Origin: Margaritispora aquatica
Lineage: Eukaryota > Ascomycota > Leotiomycetes > Helotiales > Discinellaceae
Reading direction: 5' to 3'
DNA length: 64,000 nt
NCBI GenBank assembly: GCA_007644065.1
Contig: VJWN01000007.1
Location: forward strand, 930,001-994,000
The notes under the pieces: generated by a model
The model's input: only the letters and a program-made list of their open reading frames with translations
Database searches by the model: none
What the model was told of the DNA's origin: nothing
Shown: one piece after another, positions 51,706 to 64,000 of the stretch
How positions within the stretch are numbered: the first letter of the stretch is position 1
How the letters are laid out: every line of letters begins with the position of its first letter
Program-made: the position numbers and the translations under genes

Positions 51706-53517
51706 TTAAACTATTTTCCCGGCTCTTGCGACGACAGTCTCCAACTCATCGCCAGTCAAGATAGAAGGGCGTCGGGAACCAGTTGGATCAGCAATCTTCT
51801 CATTCACGCTTTGTTCGTGCTGCTCACTCCCAGACTCATTCCCATTCTGAAAACCATCACCAGCGCTATTTCGAGCCTTCCTTCTGCGGATCAAATCATC
51901 GATGTATCGCACAGTCGCCAACGCCAAACCTACAGCCAGCACAGCGATGCCAATACTGAAGCCACGACGATAGCGAGGCTTGTCATCTTGTCTGAAGATC
52001 TGAGCGCCGTAGATTCCCGCGATGTTGGCGCCCATGATCACCATTGCCATGGCAAGCGCGCGCTCTTCAGAGTCCTCGCATGCTAGAGACATCCATGCGA
52101 TATTCAGTGGGTGTGAGAATGTGCCGAAGGTTTGTGTCCACACTACGCCGAAGTAGCGGAGGCCACGGAGGCTGATTTCGGTGAAGATCCGGTTGAACAC
52201 GTAGCCGAGAAGATGCATGCTGAGGCCTGCGATCACTGTTTCACCGCGCTTGTTGCTGTTGATAAGTGTTAGCAGTGCTTCATTTCAAGGGTGTTGTATC
52301 CGTCAGCGCGACTTACAAGTGGTCGGAAACATAACTGAAAGAGAACGACACTGGAATCTGTAGAAACAGACCAACAGATGCCAACGCATTACTAGTCAAG
52401 GCCGCAAATCCGAAGCTAGTAACAATTGATGGAGAGTAGGTATCAAATGCGCGTTGAGGGCCGTTGTTGCAAAGTGTGATGAGGAAGTGGAGCCACAATC
52501 GCCAATTCGAGAACTGTGAAGATTATTGTTAGTCATATTCATACAAGAGTCTAGTAACAACAAGATATCAACTCACAGCTTTCTTGAAAGCTGCCAAACC
52601 AATGCGCTTCTTCTTCTTCCCCTTCATCGGGTCGTCAAGCAATACCCTGGTCTTCAAAATATATAGCTCCCTGTCGCTAAAGAAAGACACCATTGGCAAA
52701 AAAGTGCTCCTTGGCTTCCTGAATGAATCAGGGAGTAAGAACCCAAGAATAAAGCCGCTGAATATCGTGAAGGCGCCCATGATCACAAAAAGCCAGAACC
52801 AACCTGGCTTCCCTCCAACACCACGCATGTGCAAGATTCCATAGGCAAGCAACTTGCTACTCGCTTGTCCAAATTGGTTTCCGAAGTAGAAGAACATGAC
52901 TCTCTTCGCTGTCTCGCTTCTCGTGTACCATGTCGAGAGCGTCCATAAGCCTCCTGGGATAAAGCCAGACTCTGTGATACCGAGTAAGAAGCGGGTGATG
53001 ATGAAAGAGGTGTAGGATGATTGGAAAGCTTGAAAGGTAGAGACAATTCCGAAGAGGAATAGTTGGAGGGTCAACCATTTGCCTGGACCCACAGAGTAAA
53101 GAATCATGTTGGATGGGATCTCGAAGAGAACGATACCAAGAGAAAGCATCTGCTGTCCAACATTAAATTGGTCTTGAGTGATATGGACATCCTTGAAAAA
53201 ATTGTCTGTCAGGGCATTGGCGATGTTACCACGATCAAGTTCTAGGATATGTTAGATCGTGGATTGAGATCTTGAGCATGAAGCTTACGGAGACAAAAGA
53301 AACCGAGAGTGAGAAGTGGCATGATGATGAAGTCTAGTCTAAGCGAACTCAGGTCAGCTGATATCACAATGAGGGTGACAGGACCAGGAACGCACTTTCT
53401 CTTTGCTCTCCTTTCTTCATCTTGGCTCCAGTCGCGCTGAAGGGTGAGAGCCTCTTCATCAGTCTTAGGTGGCGGATACTCATCCGAAGTTGCATGCTTG
53501 AGGTCGCGGTCTGCCAT
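51706..53517 (-). CDS. MFS permease, DAL5/TNA1 anion:cation symporter type
   Basis: Plasma-membrane proton symporter of the ACS family (allantoate, nicotinate, vitamin or organic-acid uptake). Five exons, 53517-53396, 53338-53289, 53241-52577, 52513-52317 and 52255-51706, with introns of 47-63 nt, give 527 residues, typical for the family. The family signature QLDRGNIANAL starts after the first helix (LDFIIMPLLTLGFFCL). Then come LFEIPSNMILYSVGPGKWL, TRFLLGITESGFIPGGLWTLSTWY and FYFGNQFGQASSKLLAYG, the basic central loop (MKGKKKKRIG), and C-terminal helices including AMAMVIMGANIAGIYGAQIFR with DDKPRYRRGF. The final 60 residues are a polar cytosolic tail. Substrate cannot be chosen from sequence. 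Confidence 0.93.
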
Positions 53518-56512
53518 GGTTATTGATTGAGATATTTATCTAGTATGCGATGTCAAAGTTCAGATAACTTGGAAAACTGGTTGTGTTTATAGACATAGGA
53601 AGAAAGAGAATTCCTTTTTCGAAATCAAATTCTGCTTTCTCCATCTCAGTGACATGATGAAATGTATTTGTATCAGCACGCAATAAATCGACCGGTACCA
53701 GTTACAACTGATAGGTGTCTTAGGGAAATGGCTTTCTCAAATGCAGCGACGGTGTGTTGCCCAGAATCTTGGACTCTTGGATATTTCGTTGGCATTTGAC
53801 GAGACAGCTCGAGACTCAGCTACAGAACAACAAAGACTTAGTTAGTGTGCTCTATGGTTGATGATTCGACAAATTGGTCATTGATAACCTTGGAACTGAT
53901 AATTGAGCTTCTTCTTTGTGTCTAACAGTAACGCCGGTCTTTCAAGCCATCTTACAGTCAATGTTGCTACTCGAGAGTCACGATACTTAGGCGAGTGCAA
54001 ATAGAGAGCCCCCCACTTCCCCACGATGACAGCGATGGAATGTCCCAATGGAGACCAATTCAGAGGGGTGAACAGCCTGCCATGAGCGGCAAGTCGATCG
54101 ACGAGTCCCAAGCTATCGGTACTGACAATGTCAAAGTTCTGCAACCTTTCAAGCTCACTAACTAGGCTACACACCAATGGTATACTCGAATGTTTTCAAG
54201 TTGACTCGCAATGCTCTCTGTATACGGGGAACATCAAAAGGTGGCGTTTTCATCTCGGGGTGTCACAACACGGATTATATCCAGATGATCAAAGAAATGC
54301 GGGTTGCCACACTTGGCGCCACGACCTCAAGAAACTCCAAGATGCAACATGGGCTTGGCCGTTCAATTATAATCGTTCTTCAACAATGACGCCCATCTGC
54401 CACACAATGACGCGATTCTTAACTCCACAGAAGTCGACGCCACTGGGCACTGGGTGCTTGGCATCTGGCCTCAATGTCCTTGAGAATTCGCTTAAATCTC
54501 AATTTTTCTATACCTCTCTCCGTAATCCAAGGAGGTTGGTTCGAGGCATTTTGTACGTCCCCAGGTACTTCCAAATCCTTCAATCACAGCTCTGCTCCCG
54601 TTACTCTGATTCCATCGTCCTTGGTACCTACAACTCAGCACCACGAAAACTCTACGTCGTCAACTGCCTCGGCGACCAATCTTTCGAGCACACTAGTCTT
54701 GGTTAAACAACAAGAGACTTCACGCTTGGTGATCCTAGGACACTGGAATAAGATCGCCCAAAGTTGATAAAAGCGTACGTCTAAGTCATGTTGTCAAGTT
54801 TAGCTGCAATGTTTTTCGGGTATGAGAGAGCACTTGATACCAAAAGATGTGCTTCTGGAAGACTCTGAGTTGGGATTGGATTCTAACAGCTCATATCTCC
54901 GCGCAGCCTGCTCACTGAAGCCTCAACCGTAGTGCTCTCCTCACTCAAGGTACCATTAGGAACGATATCGCCATAGTTATAAAATGTCTCCGACAGTCCC
55001 CATTTCTCTTCCCTCAGTCACTGTTGCGAGCTGATTGAAAAGTTAATGCGATTCAAGAGCATACGGATAGTGCAAAGTTGATATCAGAGCTGTTACTCTG
55101 CGCATTCGGCGGTAATGGATTATGACCGCAAAAACAAGACAGGTATTGAAGAACGGCAGCTCGAGTAGATATTCCAAACTGATAGGTAGCGGATCTTCAA
55201 TTGCAAATGAAAGAAATGTTGTTAAGCCAATGAGGAAACGTTGACGAAATTTGTTGATGGTTGGACGTGATTAATGTTTGATATAGCCAAGTCGAAGGAT
55301 CTGCAAGCTAAGGAACGGACGATGAGGAGGAGAGCACTTCTTAATCCGAATCCAAGAAAGCCGAAAGATACCAGCTTCCATCTATCTGCTTAATTTCTGT
55401 TTACTTGCATCTGAACTCAGGTACGCACTGCGAAATTGGGAACTTTCCAGATTTAAATCATTACCTGACAGACACTGACAGAACAAACCAAATTCTCATC
55501 GTCTCATCCTACACACTCACCGGACTGCCATCCATTTCTTAGGTCCTGTGTACTTTCTCATGTACTTCAATTCTGAAATAGCAATGGAAACTCTCAAATC
55601 CTTGCTTAACAAGTAGAACTCTGCCCACGCATATGATTTTGGTACTCAATGAACCTGCACTTGCAGAGGACTCCAGTTGTCCGGAATGCCAGGAAAGCTT
55701 CCTTCGATTGAGTTTAGGCATTTACTCATGCTAAAGACACGCCATAGATTCGACATGCACTACACAAGAGGCCTCAAGAAAGCATGAATCCTTGGTTACT
55801 CGACAAAAACATGTATAGCAAGTTCAGGGACGACAATAGAGCAAATACTAATTCCCCTAACACACAATGCTATTTGTAAATTCGAACAACCACTAGTACC
55901 TCAGCCGAGCTTGCCATACGACTTCATTCAGCTCGGCATCAGTATTAGACTTTTGGCACAAGGTGAGGTGAGACGCAGTAGGAATGGCTTTTGCCAGCTG
56001 TTTGGTTCACTGTATCGTAGCTCGAGACATCATCCCTTATAATCGGTATAGTTTGCAGCTTTGCGCCACCAACGTAGCTTTGGTGGTCCGATGCTGATCT
56101 CCCCAATAACAAAAAGTAATAGTTCAGAAATTCTTACTTCGGGCAAACTAAGTGCTATTGGATTGAAATTGTTTCGTGCCAGTATCTAGCTGCACGCGCT
56201 CAATTCCATGGTTCTTTGCAGCAGTACTTTCTTCTCAGCTGTACAGTTGATTGCATTTAAAAAGCTCCATGTAACGGCAGCATGAGATCTTTCGAGCGGG
56301 AGACTGTTGGCATTCTACAGTAACGTGGTGAGATTAGGAAATCGTCTCTGATCAAATTAGAATAATTGCATAGGTGTAGTATCGTGAGGAACCCAACTCA
56401 GCATCAATTGATCGATTCCCACAAGGTCGAGTGTTGGTGCCCTGGTATTCAGGCTGCAAGTCGCGTTCAACATCGCGTTCAACTTTCATAGAATCACCAT
56501 ATCGCCAACATC
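53518..56512. other. 3 kb with no supported gene
   Basis: Both strands examined. Open frames at 53878-54177 (minus) and 54128-54767 (plus) have some protein-like runs. One plus-strand segment (about 54585-54700) reads as a Ser/Thr-rich stretch (APVTLIPSSLVPTTQHH). I could not join them into a gene or name a family. The remainder is AT-leaning sequence without repeats. The right end should carry the PSF2 promoter. Confidence 0.45.
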
Positions 56513-57332
56513 ATGGCTCTGCCTTTACAGCCCGGGCTTACGCCTACGGAGGTCGCGTTTCTCTGCGAGATGGAAACGGTGACGGTCATACCAAGGCAAG
56601 GAATGCAGAGTCTGAACCTCCTTGGGGTAAGAGATGAACCCCGCCAACCCCGCCATTAGCTGGTTAATTTTGGTCACAAACTTAATGGAGAGTCTATCTG
56701 ACACATCAAAGGGCCCAACGCCAGCTCTACGGCCACCTCATCGTGCGGCTCTGCCGTTATGGCTCGCTCTTCTTCTCAAACGCCAAAGAAAAGCCAATAT
56801 TCTCCCCCCTCCATGGCTGCTACCACAATCTCTCGACAGGATCCTCAAATATGAGACGGACGAGTCCCCTGTTGCGTTCAGTCGACCACCTCCATATCCG
56901 TACACCATAGACGCAAATCCATCACACACAGACTCTATATCTCCACCATTTCTCCCATCATCAACGGCCGACTCTTCACCAGACTACCTTCCATACCACT
57001 GGCTGGAGCTAGGCGAGATCCTGTTGGAAGCTTGTCCTGATGACATACCAGACTCGGATCGTGTACGTGGGCTTCTGCGAGACCTGCGAGAAGTGAGGAT
57101 GGCAAAAATCCGGTCTTCTGTTAAAACACTAGAAGGAGGTGGTTTGACTTCTTTGCTTGGTGTGGGAGCCATGGAGATTAGTGAAGGCAGGCAATTTATC
57201 GTTGGGGTCATGGATGGCTTGAGGAAGTTGGGACACAGCCGAGAAACAGCAAGAAGGGAGAGAGAGGATGAAGATGGTGGTGGCGAAGGTGGGGATAGTG
57301 AGGATGAAGACATGGATGTTGGGTTTGAATGA
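56513..57332 (+). CDS. PSF2: GINS complex subunit Psf2
   Basis: Component of the GINS tetramer (Sld5-Psf1-Psf2-Psf3), part of the CMG replicative helicase in the nucleus. Two exons (56513-56626 and 56712-57332; 85 nt intron) give 244 residues. Seen: the conserved start [24 protein letters not shown] with [12 protein letters not shown], then [36 protein letters not shown] (cut here only by family variation), the helical core [44 protein letters not shown] region, and the acidic C-terminal tail ([17 protein letters not shown]). A Ser/Pro-rich insert of about 45 residues (near 90-135) is longer than in yeast. No lesions. Confidence 0.95.
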
Positions 57333-60300
57333 TACATGATGGGAATGAGGTTATGGCGTTGCATACAGGTGCATTGGGAGGGAATACCATTTGATTTTAC
57401 TGGCTTGACATTACTCAAATCTGACTACGCTCAGTTGTGTACAAGAAGTGGTGAGTTATGTACTCAAACCAGAGTACTCTACGGGTATAAATATTTTCGT
57501 GCATTTTTACTACCCTCCTTATGCCTTGTAAGCGAAGGAAATTGCCTGTTCAGGTCAGGGATTCAAGACCTTATCGTACCCCCCGCACACGTCTTCTGGA
57601 GAATAACACAATTGGGTTCGCAAGTACTTCGCGAGCTTCATCTAACCTGTGTCCTCTATTGTTGGCTTTAGAACATCAAATCCTCACTACCGATCGCATC
57701 CATCATTGCTGTTGCCATGTTGTTTTCTTGATTGATTCGGTGTCGATGCATTACACGTGGTGTATCAAGTCGAATACCATTTGGTCAATAACGATATAAA
57801 TTTCTTCGAATTTATAGTATGATTGGCAAAGGTAGAAGCATTGATTGATCATACTTACAGACTAGCTTTCAGCGTATAAACCCATGCTAGAAGCTGATGG
57901 TAGAGACTTGAATAGATTTATTTACACTCATTGGCTTGATTTACTTGTGCTCCTGCTTTTCTACCTTCGAGTTCTGTGCTCAAGCAAAAATGTCCTGATC
58001 TGGCCGTACTTCTAATTAACCTGCCTATACACTTTGTAGAAAATAAAGGAATAATGCTCTTCTATATAAACTATCTCCACTGTCAACTATCCTTTTTCTC
58101 TCGACACACAATGCAAAATTTCAGTAACTCATCACTAGTTTACTGTGCCAGTGCCATTCCGTTCCATTCCACTCCTTCTTTGTATCCTATTGTCTTGCCA
58201 TGCACATCATGTAAATATTACCAAAACTATACAAACACAACAGATCGAACATCAGATATCCTTGCAATATGGGTGCTGTTCATAGTCAGGAGACAACCCT
58301 CAAGAGAAGCATGACGTTTTTATATCTCCGAAGATCGACCGAATTTGAATTCGTGGATTTCAAGACATGTTGTAGTGATAGGTGTGTTGAGTTGCTTTGA
58401 GATCTGATCCAGAAACATCAACCGAAAACACTTGAACTTTCCATGATAAGCTGAAAGTGAATTCTTACTTCTGGAAAGACAAATGATGAGGAAGTGAAGA
58501 CAGGATTTTTGGGATAGCACAATGTACCAGGAGAAGTATTTGGTAAGTGTCCACTCGTGAGACCGTATAGGCATCAATTATAAGCCATCACTTCAGAGTT
58601 ACTTGTGAAGCTACTAGGAGAGTAAACCGTGTGTCGAACATTCTTTTAGAATACTTCCATACAGCTTGTTTATCGTCTAACTAAAAAGGCACATATGAAA
58701 TATGTTGAGATCTTAAAGATAGAAAGACACCACTGAAACTTGAGTATTTATAGAGTGAAAGTTCTCGCTACTTATTTCAATCGTTTTTCACAGATACGCA
58801 TGGCCCCCACATGCTCTTGTCTTCACTTCTCAATCATCTTGTTCTCGCTTAAGAATGTCGACATTTCCGAGAAACATCTCATGTTCTTCCTTTCGGCGAA
58901 ACTCTTTTTAGAACGAAACTCAGTGCTCAAAAGAGCTTTGGCAGTCAAATACGCAGGCACAAACATGAATTTCCTCAGCTGAGATTTTCAGCAGCTTCAT
59001 CTCCGGAGATTAGTGGTAAATTAGCAATTAGCTTTTGATATCAAGTTAGCAGATGATCCAAATCAAAATTCGCTCTTCGCACCTGACAGAAACGGAAGAT
59101 TACCGTAAAATAAGTCTTCAATCGTAGTTCTAAGTCTTGAAAAGCTTCAAGATAAACAAGTTGCTTGATCGTGTCTGCCTGTGATCACTCTACAGTTATT
59201 CTCCAGTCAATCAATTCGAGAGTTGAAATGGTTGGCTCTATCATGACTTCAGTAGTATTCAATCATCTGAAAAGTAATGCCTCTCCGAGAGATTGACTGT
59301 TCTATATCTCTCAAGACGAGCAAAACACAGATCTAAGATGGTCTTTGGAGTTTGAGATTCATCTGCAACATTGGCATCATCTCGAATGACCTTTTCTCAA
59401 GGCAAATATCATGTGTTTATATGAACCACGACAAAGGCAGCTTCGAGTCAAAGTGCAATTGTAAGTAAATGAGGACTTGAAGCTTCGTCCTGAGCTCTGA
59501 TTCATGTTTAAAGTACCTAGAGGAAAGCAAACCATCTAGCAAGTGTTCTAATTCACACTAAAACAAGATGGCGAAATTATCTAGCTGCTACTAATCATGC
59601 AACGAAAACTGAAGTAAAAGCTTGTCATCTTTTTCAGCTCTCCCTTTTCTTCCACACCATGCCCCAGAGACGCCAATTTCCCATGTGCCCCAATGTCTCT
59701 GATTCCTGCATTCGGCTAGCTATCTACCCCGTCCGTTCAAGTCTCACTTACAAGACAACGACACAGCACATTGTGCATGTTATCTGAAACAACTGAGAAG
59801 AAACACAGCGACTTCTTCACGTCACCACGGGCTTTCGCTTGTGTCTGAGTTGCGAGATGAGATGAGACGAGACAGAGAGACCGTAAGCGAGACATGGCTC
59901 ACGAGAACATCACGCGCTCACTGGTCCGCGCTCAACATCTCATGTCATTTTTTGACTCATAGGGTAACATGTCATTTCACATGACGAAAACCAGTTCTCC
60001 CGTGCTCAAGCGATTATTGGTAGCTCGTGAAACGAATCCGATCGACTGAGAACGTAACTTAGCCAGCACAAAAATACAGGGTGCGCTGAGTTCGGGTCGA
60101 TCAATTCGACCAGTCGAGTTGTCTATCCAACCAAGTACCATCCCAACCTCTCAACATTTCCACCCGGACGAATGCCGAGAGTGCCTTCGGAGTGAATACG
60201 ACCTCACTTCGGTACCCTGCCCGGGCTCTGATGACAAAGTGGTTTGGTATATGGTGTGTTCCAAACGGTGGCTGAAATGGGCAAGGGAGTGGAAAAGAAA

Positions 60301-60864
60301 ATGGCGAGGGAACATACCGAAGATAGATCACCAGTCAGGATCGCCAGTTGCTAATTTACCCATATGAATACGAACTTCATTTAACCGGATGCTGCAACCC
60401 AGGGTCGCGATACGAAGGCTGGCATGTTGGTTTTTTTGTTAGTAAGCGAATTCTGCACCAAAGCAGGCTCAATTGTCAATGCAGACTCATGAATGAATAG
60501 ATCACAAGGTAGCGAAAATAGAAGATAATTGTTTTATCCGCAAAGTACGGTATGTTTGTTTGCATTGCTAGCTAAATCCATCTATCTACCCACCTCTCTC
60601 CTAACCCTTGCCACTGTGTTGGCCACCTCATGCCTAGTGGCGATGCCCGAGTAAATTTGTTGTTGGTAAGTTCATTATACGTGGTTGACGGTAGGTGATT
60701 GTATGCACCTTTCCTCCCTGAAGTGAATTGAATTCAACATGATCTTAACATTAGAAGTAAGAATCGCAACTCTCCCCTTTGATTTTTTTTTCATAAACAA
60801 GAACGTAAAGCTTCATTACACACAGCCTTCCATTGTAGAATCGACCAGATGCTGCGTTTCATAA
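57333..60864. other. 3.5 kb AT-rich stretch with no supported gene
   Basis: No open frame on either strand shows recognisable protein character or joins by introns. A GAGATGAGATGAGACGAGACAGAGAG purine repeat is at about 59856-59881. Candidate short frames (58740-58982, 60119-60367) look like chance. No tRNA or rRNA structure noticed. Confidence 0.45.
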
Positions 60865-61842
60865 TTACAAGAATGCGGCACCGACGAGACCAGCCGCGGC
60901 CAGCGCAAAGTCTGCGTAGTTGCGTCCTGCAGCTGCAGTGACCTGCAGAGGAATCGAAGATGTAGACTTGGTTGGGACGGAGACGGTTCCAACGGAGGAT
61001 TTGGTTGGTGTGACTGTGAGGGGTGGCGCAGTGACGAGTGTGCTCTGTGCTGGTGGGGTAGGAATGGCGCTGGTGGAGGTTGGCACCACTGGGCAGACAG
61101 TGGTATACAGGCTGATAATCTCAGTTGTAACCTTGCCGGGGCAGTTTGTAACTGATGGTGCGCATGAGGTGACCGTGTAGACCTTTGTGGTGTAGACGGT
61201 GGATGTGGTCATGCTTGGAGTTGGGGTTGGGGTCACCGGGCAGACGGTAGTGTACAGGCTGATGATCTCAGTAGTGACTTTGCCAGCTGGGCAGTTGGTG
61301 ACGGTTGGTGCGCATGAAGTGACAGTGTAGATCTTGGTCGTGTAAACGGTTGATGTGGTCATCTCAACGCTGGATGATGAGCTGGAAGCCGCGGTGGACT
61401 TGGAGACCGAGGTGGTGGATGTTACAGTAGCCGTGCTCTTGCTCGAGGTGGTTGCAACACTGGTCGAGGTAGATACTGAGGAAGAGCTAGATGTAGTGCT
61501 GACTGGAACGCTGGTGCTGCTAGCCGAGGATGTGTGTGTCAAGGTGTAAACGACACAGCTGCATGCGGAGCTGGCCTCGTCAAGACTTTTGCAGTTGGCA
61601 AACTCAGTAGGGATTGCTGAGGGGGCAGTGACAGTAGAAGCGAGCAAGCCGACACAGAAGCCATCGACGATGTCGGTAAACCTCTTGTCAACCAGATTGT
61701 TGTGGCAGTTATCAGGCTCCTACAAATTCGTCAGCTCATGTTGCACTACAGAAGAAAGAGACAAACATACGCAGTCTGGGTAAGTCCAGGCATTAACGGC
61801 ACCAAGAGCAAGAGCTCCCAAAGCGAGGTAGTTGGAAAGCAT
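60865..61842 (-). CDS. GPI-anchored Ser/Thr-rich cell-wall protein with duplicated module
   Basis: Two exons (61842-61771 and 61719-60865; 51 nt intron) give 308 residues. Signal peptide (NYLALGALALGAVNA), then a small cysteine-bearing domain (WTYPDCEPDNCHNNLVDKRF ... FCVGLLAS ... CKSLDEASSACSCVVYT, seven cysteines). A roughly 75-residue Ser/Thr stalk, expected to be O-mannosylated, follows, then two near-identical modules beginning MTTSTVYTTK and containing TSCAP, TNCP and SLYTTVCPV. A Pro/Thr linker ends in a GPI signal (omega region near AAAGRN, hydrophobic tail ADFALAAAGLVGAAFL). The TTK-YTVTSCAP...TTVCP module recurs in many fungal wall proteins. Role probably structural or adhesive at the cell surface. 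Confidence 0.9.
61066..61362 (-). repeat. intragenic tandem duplication, two units of about 150 bp
   Basis: Unit 1 is 61362-61213 and unit 2 is 61212 to about 61066. Both encode the 49-50 residue TTK-YTVTSCAP-TTVCP module. Unit 2 lacks one codon (Ala before Gly-Lys) and differs at a few positions. DNA identity is visibly high, so the duplication may be fairly recent or kept alike by gene conversion. Confidence 0.92.
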
Positions 61843-64000
61843 AGCGACTGTGTTGAGTTGATATGATTTTGAGTTTTGATTTGTGTGACTGTGATGAACG
61901 AGTGATCAAGTACAAAACGAATGACTTGGTGTGAGATGGAGCGAAAGACTGAGAGATCAGGAGCACTGCGATGTACTTAAAGCAAAAGTGAGTAATGGTG
62001 AGGGGAAGAAGGAAACTGGAGGAAACATGCCATGTTCATATATCCCGACAACAGCTGGACTCGAACCGGGCTGTCATCGAGGATCGCTGGGTCAAACCTA
62101 GCGCTGTGAGGCGTCGAATAAGAAATCATGTTTGGGCCTGAACACCCCTTGTGGAAATTGTGAGGGATCTTCTGGCAGAAAACAAAAGTTGAGTTGGAAA
62201 CAGTCCGCCAATGATCTTCAGCGCATGGCTGAGCGTCTGTAAGAGCACTATACTCTGTCCAGACTAGTCAACTGCACTCTGCAAGGAACGGGTGATCGCC
62301 ATATGTTCTTTTTGCTGTCCCTGACTACTCCTTTGTGGAGAAGAATCTTTTGCTCGGCCCCAAAAATCAACCTTTACGGCCCATCATTTCCTGCAAGTTC
62401 CTGAGCTTGAACTGCCAAGAGACGGGCGCAAAGTTGTGGTTCATGGGGAAATCAACCACTTTTTTTCTTTTTTAAGACCAGCAAAAACTAGACGAGCATC
62501 AATGCATCTTTGTATCGCGTGATGAAAGCAATGAAGTTGACCGTGAACGTGAACGTGAAACACCTGTTTTTGTTCAAGTTGAGGGGTTCTTTGTAACCGC
62601 CATATCGTGCCTAAATGTGGTTCTCTCAGGTAGGGTAAACACATGTGATCTCATGCAGTGGCATGTTGTGTGATGGCATCAGAGAATGGCATTCTCGTGG
62701 ATACTGTTGTGGCGTCAAATACAATAATGCTTTTTAAGGTTAAACCTTTCGGAACCGGCAGAAGTTTGAAATAAGTTAGGCTGGTGCGCTGGTGAAAGAC
62801 TGGAGAACTTGAACTTGAGAATGGAGACGAAAAGGTTTAAAAATAGGGGCAAGGGACAAAGCCGATCCTTTGAAAGGCGGGATATCAGGTGATTCGTATA
62901 TCAAGGAACCTGGAAATGAGATGAAAGCGGCTGTTCCCACTTCCCACCTACCACTTCCCACTTCCCACCAAAAAGTCGGTACGAGTAACCTTCCTGATGA
63001 GCAGTAGCTTGGACCATTTATGTGCAGTGTCGGACCAATGATGCATAATGCTCGTCGGAATGCAACCAAACCAACATAGCGTTGGTGCTGAAGAAATCTC
63101 GACTTCTTCAAATGCATGAAAGCTTAACCCTCCTTGCCTTTGAGTCGTGTACGGTGCACCCTGTAATCCCGTTTTGTTGACAATTTTTGGCTTTCAGCCG
63201 TTGTGTTGGGGTTCGGAATACGATCAAGGCAGGCTTCTTTTTCGAGATGAATTCCGAAGATTTGCTCGGGGAACACGAGTTCGAATTTCGATATTCTTGA
63301 GAATGCCGTGGGGCTCAAAAGACGGGTTGCACCCAGAAAGGATGAGGCGCAACCACATATATTTTGTGTATCGTCCCCCGCGCACTGATATTGATACCAA
63401 GGCCAATCAAACTTCCACAAAGCTTCTGTATTGGGTTCAAGAATTGCCTGTTGCTCAGTCGACTCCAAAAAGGCAAGGCATTGCAAGCCTCTCAACCGCA
63501 TAAGCTCTGATCGCATTCCACGGTTGAGTCAATGCAAATCTCAACGGCCTTTTAAAAGAAGTCTCGGCTGCGAGGTCTTATTTGGGCGTGTTGTTGTTAC
63601 CCTTTTGGTTAGAGAGATCTTTCAGCTGGTAGTCTGTTATCTATTGAAGGCAGCTCCTCTTCCAAACCCCCCAAAAATCGCTTGCGATAGCCAACAACGT
63701 GCCGGCAGTGCCAAGTGGTGCTGTTACAACTGTATTGTTCTGAACTTTCTTTGTACGGAATGACTTTCCTCGCTGATGCTGCCACAAAGATGGAATGCTC
63801 CGATCGAATCCGCGCGTTCCTTCTTTAGTCCAAGAACCTTTACAAAGTGATTGTGAGTTGAAAGAAGCATATGACTTCTGCAATAGACAGACTGAATGTA
63901 CATTCTAGGCATCTGTGTCTTGAATATGGTAGAAGTCATCCATGTTCTGCTTTTGTTAGTATGCAAGATTGAAACTGACTGTTCAAGGACATCAATTTTT
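61843..64000. other. 2.2 kb at right end, no supported gene
   Basis: Upstream region of the wall-protein gene, then unassigned sequence. CTTCCCAC repeats lie at about 62938-62969 and a GTGAACGTGAACGTGAA run near 62541-62557. Overlapping open frames around 62776-63516 (minus) and 63147-63763 (plus) compete with each other and have no family resemblance. A gene continuing past the window cannot be excluded. Confidence 0.45.

Noticed and set aside
62045..62115. tRNA-like sequence on the minus strand (GGTTCGAGTCC resembling a B box)
   Set aside because: The T-stem has mismatches, and no matching 5' acceptor strand lies about 70 nt upstream, so no cloverleaf forms.
62776..63763. Overlapping open frames on both strands at the right end
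   Set aside because: Composition is not protein-like, frames compete, and no splice pattern or family resemblance is visible.

Overview
The window is nuclear DNA of a filamentous ascomycete. Most genes are broken by 45-90 nt introns with GT(A/G)AGT-like donors, CT(A/G)A(C/T) branch points and YAG acceptors. Gene content and protein style (SCH9-type AGC kinase, ADA2, Nup170-type nucleoporin, S/T-rich GPI proteins, DAL5-type MFS carriers) fit Pezizomycotina. Leotiomycetes is my best guess, an inference from sequence style that was not tested. Gene models were spliced by hand. Where a splice joins two conserved blocks in frame I regard the exon boundary as well supported.

Left arm (1-14.3 kb) is accessory: the 3' part of a TRI12-like MFS efflux pump, an FAD-dependent aromatic-type monooxygenase, a cytochrome P450, two neighbouring nucleotidyltransferase-like genes (one intact with an altered acidic motif, one broken), and a cysteine-rich surface protein. 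Gaps between these genes are long.

Centre (15-24 kb and 29-47 kb) is conserved housekeeping: nucleoporin Nup155/170, ER 3-ketoacyl-CoA reductase divergent from ERG28, galactose-1-P uridylyltransferase, a conserved secretory-pathway membrane protein, glucose-6-phosphate isomerase, the SCH9 kinase divergent from the SAGA subunit ADA2, an acyltransferase-3 membrane enzyme, a small four-helix membrane protein and an ankyrin-repeat protein. Between them lie a decayed unknown gene (24.6-25.8 kb) and a 640-residue unknown protein. A perfect 39-copy hexanucleotide array sits just upstream of the ankyrin gene.

Right arm (47-64 kb) is mixed: a secreted proprotein of unknown function, an unknown 372-residue protein, a DAL5/TNA1-type MFS carrier, the GINS subunit PSF2 and a GPI-anchored S/T-rich wall protein with an internal duplication. 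PSF2 lies between two roughly 3 kb stretches where I see no supported gene.

The genes do not form one pathway. The only functional groupings are ER lipid/sterol enzymes sharing a short divergent promoter (KAR/ERG28), carbohydrate entry enzymes (GAL7, PGI1), nutrient/transcription control (SCH9, ADA2), and a possible edge of a secondary-metabolism locus at the left end. I found no convincing evidence of a wholly new system. The best leads are the nucleotidyltransferase-like pair, the decayed gene, and the unknown secreted and membrane proteins.
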